From: Chloroflexota bacterium
Lineage (GTDB): Bacteria > Chloroflexota > UBA6077 > CF-72
Assembly: GCA_019247135.1 (NCBI GenBank)
Contig: JAFAPL010000931.1
Span: forward strand, 1 to 5,533
Direction of reading: 5' to 3'
Length of the DNA stretch: 5,533 nt
Of the stretch, positions 1-5,517 are shown piece after piece. The translations under genes were made by a program, and so were the position numbers. Numbering within the stretch: the first letter of the stretch is position 1; every line of letters starts with the position of its first letter. The notes under the pieces were generated by a model. That model was not told where the DNA came from. It made no database searches and saw only the letters and a program-made list of their open reading frames with translations.

Positions 1-1
1 C

Positions 2-1103
2 CGCTGGAACGCAGGCGACGAGGGCGGACGTGAAGATATGGAAGCGAGCTTGCGACTGGCGCTTGCGAGCGGCCTCGAGGATACCGCCGGGCGCGCGCGT
101 TTGCGAACCTGGCCGCTACCAGCGTCGTGCGGTATGACCTGCACCGCGCTGAAGCGGTCATCGGCCGTGGTGTCGCCTGCACACAGGAGCACGACCTCCA
201 CATGTATCGTCGCTACCTCATCAGCTGGCGGACCGTTGTGCTGCTGTTGCGTGGTCGTTGGCAAGAGAGGCGTTCGAGCTTGCTGAATCCATTGAAGCCT
301 CCAGCGACCGCACCGTATTCAATCGACTGAACGCGCTCGTGGTTATCGGCCGGGTGCGCGCCCGGCGCGGGGAGCCCCGCGCATGGCAATCGCTCGATGC
401 GGCGTTAGAACTGGCCGAGCAGATTGGCGAACTGCAACGCGTCGCACCAGTCCGGTCCGCACGTGCCGAAGCGGCATGGCTCGACAACGACCACGAACGT
501 GCAGCTGCTGAAGCTACGCCCGCATACAAGCTGGCCGTGGAGAAAGGCCACGTATGGTTCGCTGCCGAGCCCGCCTTGTGGCTGTGGCGCTCGGAGCAAC
601 TCTTCGAATTGCCGATTGCGCTGCCGCCACCGTTTGCGGCCCATGTCGCGGGCGATCCAACGACCGCGGCTCAGCTTTGGGAACAGGTCGGCTGCCCGTA
701 CGAGCAGGCCGATGCGCTGGCCGACACCGACGATGTCGATAGCGTGCGGCGTTCGCTCGAGATTGCCCAATCGCTCGGCGCCCGTCCGCTCGCGGCGCGC
801 GCTGTGGGCCGGCTGCGGCGGCTCGGCGCACGTCCCGCTTCACCGCGACCTGCGTCACGGCTGACATGACGCGCGACACCGCTCCAGCAGTTGAGCCCCC
901 GCGAGCGCGAGGTGGTGGAGCTCATTACCGAAGGCTGCACCAACCGCGAGATTGCCGAGCGATTGGTGATCAGCGAACGCACCGCGGAAAACCACGTGCG
1001 GCGCGTCCTCAACCGCCTCGGCCTCCAGTCACGGACGCAGGTAGCTGCGTGGGCGGTGCGCAACGGCCTGGGCGTGGGAGTGGGCGAGGCCGCAGAGCAT
1101 TGA
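2..1103 (+). pseudogene. LuxR-family transcriptional regulator, 3' part, broken by two frameshifts and an in-frame stop
   Basis: This is the C-terminal part of a large multidomain regulator of the kind with an ATPase domain, a TPR-like helical region and a C-terminal LuxR HTH; its 5' end lies outside the window. Family-like sequence runs through three frames. Positions 2 to about 95 read as a helical repeat (GREDMEASLRLALASGLED). It continues one frame back to about 261 (RAFANLAATSVVRYDLHRAE, then YRRYLISW and LLLRGRW). It then moves back one more frame to 867 (AREAFELAES, then WEQVGCPYEQADALADTDD and RRLRRLGARP). Each switch fits loss of one base. TGA at 867-869 interrupts the linker, and the same frame resumes into a complete LuxR HTH (SPREREVVELITEG, then TNREIAERLVISERT) ending at TGA 1101-1103. 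TTG at 891 could start an HTH-only peptide, but no Shine-Dalgarno lies before it. Sequencing error remains an alternative to true decay. The ligand sensed is unknown. Confidence 0.85.
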
Positions 1104-1121
1104 GTACCGCGGATTGAGTAC
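1099..1121. repeat. Short direct repeat ATTGAGTAC, two copies
   Basis: ATTGAGTAC occurs at 1099-1107, over the stop codon of the broken regulator, and again at 1113-1121, so the copies are offset by 14 bases. It may be a small duplication or part of a regulatory site. Its short length makes chance a fair explanation. Confidence 0.35.
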
Positions 1122-1222
1122 TGGCACACTAGGGCGCTGCCGCTGGCATGCCTAGTCTGGCATTGCCGTGTTGGGTCCGAGACAGACTCGCGCGAGCTTC
1201 GCAGGTCTAACGGAGAGTGCCC

Positions 1223-1618
1223 ATGTCGACCACGAGACCCAGGACCGTCGCTGAGCTGGTCTCAGCGGCCAAGCAACGCATCGAGAACCTGTCCTCCGAT
1301 CAGTTCGCGGCCGAGTTGGCGCGCGGTCAAACGCTGATCGTCGATGTTCGTGAACCGGACGAGCGCAACCAGAACGGAGCCATCCGCGGCGCCGTGCACG
1401 CGCCGCGCGGCATGCTCGAGTTTTACGCCGACCCGGCCAGCCCGTACCACCGCCAGGAGTTCGACCCGGCCCGACGCACGCTCCTGTACTGCGCCTCGGG
1501 TGGGCGCTCAGCTCTGGCCGTCCAGGCGTTGCAGCAACTTGGCTATACCAACATCGCCCACCTGGACGGCGGCCTGAAAGCCTGGGCTGCCGGCGGCCGG
1601 GGGCTTACGCGGGCGTAA
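1223..1618 (+). CDS. Single-domain rhodanese (sulfurtransferase)-like protein
   Basis: This is a 131-residue cytoplasmic protein with no signal peptide or membrane segment. Rhodanese domains carry a persulfide on an active-site cysteine and move sulfur to thiol acceptors or other proteins. Residues 37-47 hold the DVREPDE motif, followed by GAIRGAVHAP (52-61) and the active-site loop CASGGR (Cys90 to Arg95), which has the six-residue length typical of rhodaneses. The fold closes with the LGYTNIAHLDGGLKAW block (106-121). About 30 N-terminal residues precede the core and look helical. ATG at 1223 is preferred because GGAGAG ends 5 bases before it; an in-frame GTG at 1217 lies inside that ribosome site. 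The gene is intact although both neighbours are broken. The acceptor is unknown, and nothing nearby ties it to a specific pathway. Confidence 0.92.
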   Translation: MSTTRPRTVAELVSAAKQRIENLSSDQFAAELARGQTLIVDVREPDERNQNGAIRGAVHAPRGMLEFYADPASPYHRQEFDPARRTLLYCASGGRSALAVQALQQLGYTNIAHLDGGLKAWAAGGRGLTRA

Positions 1619-1627
1619 GCGCCCGTG
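1604..1627 (+). other. Overlapping inverted repeats at the rhodanese stop codon
   Basis: CTTACGC (1604-1610) is the exact reverse complement of GCGTAAG (1613-1619). A second arrangement pairs CGGGCG (1610-1615) with CGCCCG (1620-1625) around a TAAG tetraloop that contains the TAA stop, and it extends to 8 pairs with one G-U. The two foldings exclude each other. No T-run follows, so this is not a standard intrinsic terminator. It could slow ribosomes or RNases, or be composition-driven chance. Confidence 0.45.
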
Positions 1628-2263
1628 GACCTGAGCGAATTACTGAACCCCCGCACGGCGGGCCTGCCCGCACCAGCGCACCAGACAGGAGACACGTTCA
1701 TCTCACCTCGCGCGGGTTCCGCAGCGCATCCCGTCCAGGCAGCTTTTCGTACCCTCGGCATCGAGGCAGACGCCGTGCTGGGGGGTCTTCCCAATCGCCG
1801 TCGTCACGGCGGCGCTGTTGCAGCTGTTCAGCCCCCGACTCATCAGGTTGCTCGCGATCGAGGATCTCGACGCGAAGGTCCTGACGGCAGTCTAGGCGCT
1901 GGCCGCGATCCTCCTTGCGATCATCGTGGACCGCGTCTCGAGTCGTCTCGACCGCATCTATGATGAACTCTATGCGGTTGGTGGTAGCCGAGAGCACGAC
2001 GACCACTACAGGCCGCCGCTGTTCCTGCCGCCCGGTCGCGAACTGGCCCACTGGCGTCAGCGTGCCCAGGAGATCCTCGCGGCCACCGCCACGGATGTGC
2101 GGGACAGCCGACCGGGCGTCGGGAGCTATGACCGGGTGCTCGATGCCGTCGGCAAGGAAACCCCGCAGCGTATCGCACCATCAAAGGCCAGATCATCTTG
2201 TCCAAGCTGGCACGGGCCTCGTTGATCCCGTTCCTCGTCGCTGGGGTCTACGTGCTCCCATGA
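1625..2263 (+). pseudogene. Small membrane protein of unknown function, broken by two frameshifts and an in-frame TAG
   Basis: I do not recognise the family. A consistent protein can be pieced together across frames. The N-terminal part (from 1625 or later) reads AAFRTLGIEADAVLG. It shifts at a run of six G (1780-1785); with five G it continues as VFPIAVVTAALLQLF (membrane segment 1), then SPRLIRLLAIEDLDAKV. TAG at 1893-1895 interrupts, after which the same frame gives ALAAILLAIIVDRV (segment 2) and a long soluble stretch (RLDRIYDELY, then RELAHWRQRAQEILAA). Near 2165-2171 the frame changes again, consistent with one lost base, to YRTIKGQIILSKLARASLIP and segment 3, ending at TGA 2261-2263. 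GTG at 1625 lies 6 bases after the rhodanese stop. An AGGAG at 1687-1691 is followed 8 bases later by ATC rather than ATG, so a start codon may also be lost. Three hydrophobic segments suggest an inner-membrane protein. Confidence 0.7.
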
Positions 2264-2279
2264 GATTGATGCCGGAAAC

Positions 2280-2302
2280 CGAGCGGCGAGAACCGCTCGC
2301 CG
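2280..2302 (+). other. Hairpin with two alternative 7-bp stems
   Basis: CGAGCGG (2280-2286) can pair with CCGCTCG (2293-2299) across a 6-base loop. Shifted by a few bases, CGGCGAG (2284-2290) can pair with CTCGCCG (2296-2302) across a 5-base loop. No T-tract follows. It lies between the broken membrane-protein gene and the VOC gene. It could be a weak terminator or leader structure for the latter; this is inferred from base pairing alone. Confidence 0.35.
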
Positions 2303-2362
2303 AGTCCCTATCGCCTGGCGCTGCATTCGCACGGGACAAACCCTGAGATGACCAGAGGAGGG

Positions 2363-2758
2363 ATGGCAAGCATTCGCGGACTGGTCGAGGTGGTGCTCGT
2401 CGTCGAGGACATCGACCGATCCGTGGCGTTCTATCGTGACACCCTGGGGTTGGAGCCAATTTCGCCACCTGAGTTGCCCGTCAAGTTCCTTCGCATTGGT
2501 CCGCAGCGCACGGGCATCCCGCAACAGGTGGTGCTGATCCCACGCCATCTGGCAGCTGAGCAACCGCTGGTGCGCACCCGCGCGCTCCACCACATCGGAC
2601 TGGAGATTGCTCCGGAAGATTTCCTCAGGGAGCGCGAACGCCTTGCGGGACTCGGGTTTGAGATTCGGGGTGGCGAGCACCCGTTCATGCCCGTGGACGC
2701 GTTCTATCTCGACGACCCCGACGGCAACGAGATCGAAATCGCCACCTGGCGCGGCTAA
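2363..2758 (+). CDS. VOC superfamily (glyoxalase/bleomycin-resistance/dioxygenase fold) protein
   Basis: This 131-residue soluble protein is a single VOC module of two beta-alpha-beta-beta-beta units. Family members bind a divalent metal and act as lyases, isomerases, dioxygenases or drug-binding proteins; the substrate here cannot be read from sequence. Repeat 1 begins LVEVVLVVEDIDRSVAFYRD (7-26) with TLGLEP after it. Repeat 2 begins ALHHIGLEI (74-82) and ends in YLDDPDGNEIEIATW (115-129). Plausible metal ligands by family position are Glu9, His77 and Glu125, with Glu9 where many relatives have His. ATG at 2363 follows a strong AGAGGAGGG that is very close; in-frame ATG at 2348 would add five residues (MTRGG) but has no clear ribosome site. 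The fold begins comfortably from the later start. It ends 120 bases before a convergent gene. Calling it glyoxalase I or a resistance gene would go beyond the evidence. Confidence 0.88.
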   Translation: MASIRGLVEVVLVVEDIDRSVAFYRDTLGLEPISPPELPVKFLRIGPQRTGIPQQVVLIPRHLAAEQPLVRTRALHHIGLEIAPEDFLRERERLAGLGFEIRGGEHPFMPVDAFYLDDPDGNEIEIATWRG

Positions 2759-2878
2759 AACGGAGTGTGCAACTGGACGTCGATCGCCCCGTCGTCTGCC
2801 CGGGCCTTAAAGACGCGTACCTTGGTTGAGCGATCTGCTCTGGCGTGCTCGTCCCGGCCCGGGCTGGTCGGCAACCAT
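2759..2878. other. Convergent intergenic region with a long-loop inverted repeat
   Basis: This stretch lies between the stop of the VOC gene (+) and the stop of the di-iron gene (-). GCCCGGGCC (2798-2806) and GGCCCGGGC (2856-2864) form an exact 9-bp inverted repeat around a 49-base loop, and each also contains the palindrome GCCCGGGC. No T-run adjoins either arm, so a bidirectional terminator is possible but unproven. I see no convincing coding sequence here. Confidence 0.35.
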
Positions 2879-3931
2879 TCAGGTGAGGGCCAGTTGGCGG
2901 CCACACATCAGCGTGAGCAGGCATCCGAAGCACTCCGGCAGCGACACGCTGATCGTGGCGCGCGCTTCGGCCGAGCGCTCGGGCATGGCTGGCGGCTCGG
3001 GTAGTGGCTCGGGCGTGCGTGAGGGCGCGTGGGGACCAACTGTGCCGTCCGCCGAACCCGTGCTCGCCACCAGGCCGATCCGCTCGGCACTGGCCTCGAC
3101 ATCGGCCCAGACCCCGGCCAGGTAGTCGTCGGCGTCGACCTCGAGCGCGACGGCATCGGCGCGAACGCGCTCGGTCATCGCCTGGAGCGTACGGAACAGC
3201 TCGTCCCGCATCGCCAGCAGCGAGCGGCGGCGGGCCGCGTCGGTGCGCGCGAGATTCCGCCGCAGGTAGTGCTCGGCAAACGCGAGGTGGCGCGACTCGT
3301 CGCGGACAATCCGCGCCGCCAGATCGCCAAAGAGCGGGTCCGCGTGGCGCAGGCTCAGGGCACGATAGAAGCGCTTGGCGTTCAGGTCACTGAAGAGGAT
3401 GCCCCAGGCCCAGTCGAGACGATCGCCCTGCCGCAGACGGTGGTAGTAGCGCAACAACTCCGGGACCTGGCGCACGCCGAGCGGATCGAACCCCAGCGTG
3501 CCGTACAGGCGGGTCAGCGCTTCGAAGTGTCGCGCCTCGTCCATGATGAAGGAGGAGAGATAGAGCTGTGCCGATGTCTCTCCGGCCTGCATGAGTTGGG
3601 GCAGGATGCCGCTGGCGCCAGCCATGGCGGTCTGTTCGCCGAAGTAGACCGGCGTGAGCAGGCGCGCCAGGGCCTCCCGCTGGCGGTCGTTCAAGCGGAG
3701 GGATGGCGTCCAGTCGAGGTCACGCGAGGTCCACTGGGTTCTGGCGCCCTTGTGGAAGAGCTCGAGCAGCAGATCGTCCTCGAGGTCCGGGAGGACGCGC
3801 GTGATGGTGCGGCTCGGGAAAAGACCTGGAGCGCCCGTCGACTGGGCCACAGCGGCCCGCATGCTACCGCAGCCAGCGGCCGCAAAAACGCGCGGAGCTA
3901 GAGGGTCAGGCGCGGCGCTCTTGGAGGGCAC
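2879..3931 (-). CDS. Ferritin-like di-iron carboxylate protein, probable oxygenase/oxidase
   Basis: This 350-residue predicted soluble protein has a four-helix di-iron core. Glu99 (YFGEQ) lies in the first ligand helix. DEARH (131-135, Glu132 and His135) and DESRH (211-215, Glu212 and His215) are the two ExxH motifs. Glu99 to Glu132 spans 33 residues, as in ribonucleotide reductase R2, R2-like oxidases and acyl-ACP desaturases. Helix 3 (LDWAWGILFSDLNAKRFYRA, 172-191) lacks the usual Glu; Asp182 is the likeliest substitute. Such proteins activate O2 for hydroxylation, desaturation or N-oxidation; the substrate is unknown. After about residue 290 the core gives way to a Pro/Glu-rich tail and a C-terminal CFGC...C segment. 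GTG at 3931 is chosen because GGAG ends 7 bases upstream, and it overlaps the acyltransferase gene by 26 bases, implying coupled translation. ATG at 3862 is an alternative that drops 23 poorly structured residues but lacks a ribosome site. The overlap suggests a shared pathway. Confidence 0.85.
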   Translation of the reverse strand: MPSKSAAPDPLAPRVFAAAGCGSMRAAVAQSTGAPGLFPSRTITRVLPDLEDDLLLELFHKGARTQWTSRDLDWTPSLRLNDRQREALARLLTPVYFGEQTAMAGASGILPQLMQAGETSAQLYLSSFIMDEARHFEALTRLYGTLGFDPLGVRQVPELLRYYHRLRQGDRLDWAWGILFSDLNAKRFYRALSLRHADPLFGDLAARIVRDESRHLAFAEHYLRRNLARTDAARRRSLLAMRDELFRTLQAMTERVRADAVALEVDADDYLAGVWADVEASAERIGLVASTGSADGTVGPHAPSRTPEPLPEPPAMPERSAEARATISVSLPECFGCLLTLMCGRQLALT

Positions 3932-4523
3932 GGGCGAGCTCCACGCCCTCCAGGAACAGCGGGTATCGCTCTTCGCCCCAGTACTCCTGGGGCGGACCGA
4001 GCACTCGCACCGGCAGCCCCAATTGCCGATACCGTTCTAGCCACGCCGGGGTCGCCGCGCCACATACCCGGTAGAGGCCCTGGCCGCGCACCTCCAACCA
4101 GCAGCGCGCTAGCAGGGCCGCGTACACCGTGTGCCGGCGCGAGCGGTACGGCGCCGCTACGATCGCCCGCCTCAGGTCCACGACCCCGTCTGGCAGTTCA
4201 GCCGACAGCGCGAACTCCTGCTCGATGGGCGACGGTCGCGAGGGCTCGGGAAATACCAGCCGCGCAGTCGCGGCAAGCCTCCCATCATGCCAGCCAGCGA
4301 CCAAGACCGCCTGGTCATCGAAGCTGTCGCGCTCCAAACCCTCCGGAAAGTCTGCGTCCATCGCCCACCCCTGCTTGACGACCGTCTCGAACCGCAGCCG
4401 GAACACCGCCGCCCGCTCCTCCGGCGATTGGGCGAGCTGAAAGCGGACTGGGGCGGCCCGCGTCACCAGCCGCCGCGCGAGCGCGTCGAGCCGTCTCAGC
4501 AGGCGCGCGTCGTTCCCGTCCAC
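3906..4523 (-). CDS. N-acyltransferase with GNAT / acyl-homoserine-lactone-synthase-like fold (FeeM or PEP-CTERM acyltransferase type)
   Basis: This 205-residue soluble protein resembles the group that includes LuxI-type synthases and FeeM-like N-acyl amino acid synthases. Those enzymes move a fatty acyl group from acyl-ACP or acyl-CoA to an amine. Visible family features, in order, are AAVFRLRFETVV (38-49), GLERDSFDDQAV (62-73) with the acidic Asp66/Asp69/Asp70 cluster, LAATARLVFP (83-92), PIEQEF (99-104), VDLRRAIVAAPYRSRR (115-130) and the closing block YRQLGLPVRVLGPPQEYWG (165-183). Relatives usually have E-I/L-S-R where this protein has D-L-R-R (116-119). GTG at 4523 is the only usable start before an in-frame TAA 13 bases upstream; no strong ribosome site precedes it. 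It lies first in a probable two-gene operon with the di-iron gene. Its amine substrate is unknown. A homoserine-lactone product is not implied, since FeeM-like members of this fold use amino acids. Confidence 0.82.
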   Translation of the reverse strand: MDGNDARLLRRLDALARRLVTRAAPVRFQLAQSPEERAAVFRLRFETVVKQGWAMDADFPEGLERDSFDDQAVLVAGWHDGRLAATARLVFPEPSRPSPIEQEFALSAELPDGVVDLRRAIVAAPYRSRRHTVYAALLARCWLEVRGQGLYRVCGAATPAWLERYRQLGLPVRVLGPPQEYWGEERYPLFLEGVELARALQERRA

Positions 4524-4578
4524 AGGACTGTCGCATTAGACACGATCACAGGGCCGCGCAGAGCGCGCGCGCACCCGC

Positions 4579-4584
4579 TACTAT
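4579..4584 (+). promoter_or_regulatory. Possible -10 element for the exported-protein gene
   Basis: TACTAT sits about 42 bases before the ATG in the 102-base divergent region and differs from TATAAT at two positions. No recognisable -35 hexamer lies 16-18 bases upstream, where the sequence is GC-rich with an alternating GC run at 4563-4572. Start-site mapping would decide; treat this as tentative. Confidence 0.25.
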
Positions 4585-4613
4585 GGCGGCGGGGGCTGCG
4601 AAAACATTCCTGG

Positions 4614-4618
4614 GGAGG
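4614..4618 (+). promoter_or_regulatory. Ribosome binding site that sets the start of the exported-protein gene
   Basis: GGAGG lies 7 bases before ATG 4626, the usual distance. An in-frame ATG at 4620 is only one base away from this site and would add two residues, so 4626 is the better start. The same frame stays open far upstream, but that part runs antisense to the acyltransferase and has no ribosome site. Confidence 0.7.
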
Positions 4619-4625
4619 GATGCTC

Positions 4626-5333
4626 ATGAGGCGTGTACTCTGGGTCGGGCTGCTGCCAACGGTCGCCGCGCTTGCTGTTCTGGTCGCGGGTGTGCAGCTC
4701 GCGCCGGCCGACGAACGCGGTGACCTCGGCGCCGATCGTCCTTTGCAGTCGTCGATCGAGTTCGTTGGCCGGTCGGAGCAGGTCGGCTCCAGCGAGACCC
4801 ACTTCGGCTACGTCACCCATATCGCCGGTGTCGATGACGGCGAACTGTTCTCGGACCCGAATCCCGCTGCGCGCAACGAGACGACGGCTCATCTCAGCTT
4901 CTTCGCCACCACCACCGTGGAGCAGAACTTCATGGTCCTGCCGCCACCCGCTGTGCCGAGCCTGTTCGACGTCGACTCGAGCGGGATGCTGACCTTCTAC
5001 TTTTCAGAGACACCGCCGGCGCGGAGCTTCGCCACACCCGCCTCGTTCGCCACGGGAGTTGCGGTCGCGGCCAACACCGTACGCCTGCAGGATGTTGTCG
5101 CCGCGCTCGTTGGCGTCGATCCCTCGCGCGGGGTCATCGACGGCGACGGCGAACTATGCCAGCGGTCGTCGACCCCCTTCCGGCTGGGCGGCGAAGTACG
5201 CCGCCTGGGTCACGAGGGGCTGCTCCAGAAGTTCTCGAGCCACGGCTGGACGGTGCGCACCAGCCCGAGCCCGCCCCAGTCGTTTACTCACTTCGGCGGC
5301 CACACCACGCCCGTCGGCGACGCGCGCTGCTGA
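4626..5333 (+). CDS. Exported protein of unknown function
   Basis: This is a 235-residue protein with a clear Sec-type signal peptide: MRR, a hydrophobic core (LWVGLLPTVAALAVLVAGV, 5-23) and a likely cleavage near LAPA-DE (about residue 28). The mature part has no further membrane segment. It looks mainly beta-stranded, with FGYVTHIAGV (60-69), TAHLSFFATTT (87-97), GMLTFYF (120-126) and SFATPASFATGVAVAA (134-149). A second region contains FRLGGEVRRLGHEGLLQKF (185-203), a pattern I associate with uncharacterised exported bacterial proteins; that is recollection, not a search. There are only two cysteines, Cys178 and Cys235, and the second is the final residue, so a disulfide closing the C-terminal part is possible. 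It is divergent from the acyltransferase/di-iron pair, 102 bases from the acyltransferase start. No catalytic motif is visible, and a functional link to the pair is conjecture. Confidence 0.8.
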   Translation: MRRVLWVGLLPTVAALAVLVAGVQLAPADERGDLGADRPLQSSIEFVGRSEQVGSSETHFGYVTHIAGVDDGELFSDPNPAARNETTAHLSFFATTTVEQNFMVLPPPAVPSLFDVDSSGMLTFYFSETPPARSFATPASFATGVAVAANTVRLQDVVAALVGVDPSRGVIDGDGELCQRSSTPFRLGGEVRRLGHEGLLQKFSSHGWTVRTSPSPPQSFTHFGGHTTPVGDARC

Positions 5334-5517
5334 ATCTAACCGGGTCCTCCGAAATCCATCGGCGCGACGACCAAAGGTGCTGATTGCCGCCTTCCCACCG
5401 AACAAGCCACACCTCGAGATCCTGAAAGTCGAGCCCGCTGAGCGGTCCTCGGAAGCGTGGCGCGATCGCGCTGACATCGTCCGCGCCGGCCGCGCCAGCA
5501 CACTCGACCACCACCAT
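5284..5517 (-). CDS. Possible small protein, unknown function
   Basis: This minus-strand reading frame encodes about 77 residues from ATG 5517 (or GTG 5520). An in-frame TGA at 5529-5527 rules out a longer start. The part outside its neighbour reads plausibly as protein (ADDVSAIAPRF, then GLDFQDLEVWLVRWEGG), with fairly G/C-rich third positions. The last 17 residues are Arg-rich and overlap the 3' end of the exported-protein gene by 50 bases, which suggests either a shadow or a frame that has lost its true end. No ribosome site is visible. It could also be the remnant of a larger gene reaching past the window. I recognise no family. Confidence 0.25.
   Translation of the reverse strand: MVVVECAGAAGADDVSAIAPRFRGPLSGLDFQDLEVWLVRWEGGNQHLWSSRRWISEDPVRFSSARRRRAWCGRRSE

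Noticed and set aside
867..869. TGA as selenocysteine or tryptophan codon in the LuxR-type gene
   Set aside because: TGA ends several intact genes here, the position is a variable linker, and the gene has two other lesions. I saw no SECIS-like hairpin.
1625..1963. Open frame of 112 codons after the rhodanese read as a complete gene
   Set aside because: After about 1785 it becomes Arg/Pro-rich and non-protein-like, while the neighbouring frame gives a clear membrane segment. It is the front of the frameshifted gene.
2798..2864. Bidirectional intrinsic terminator between the convergent genes
   Set aside because: The loop is 49 bases and neither arm has a T-tract, so it is kept only as a note on the intergenic region.
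3029..3901. Long + strand reading frame (290 codons) antisense to the di-iron gene
   Set aside because: It has no family motifs, while the opposite strand carries both ExxH motifs and ferritin-like helices. Long antisense frames are common in GC-rich DNA.
4131..4625. Upstream extension of the exported-protein frame
   Set aside because: It lies antisense to the acyltransferase and would bury the signal peptide inside the protein. A good ribosome site precedes ATG 4626.
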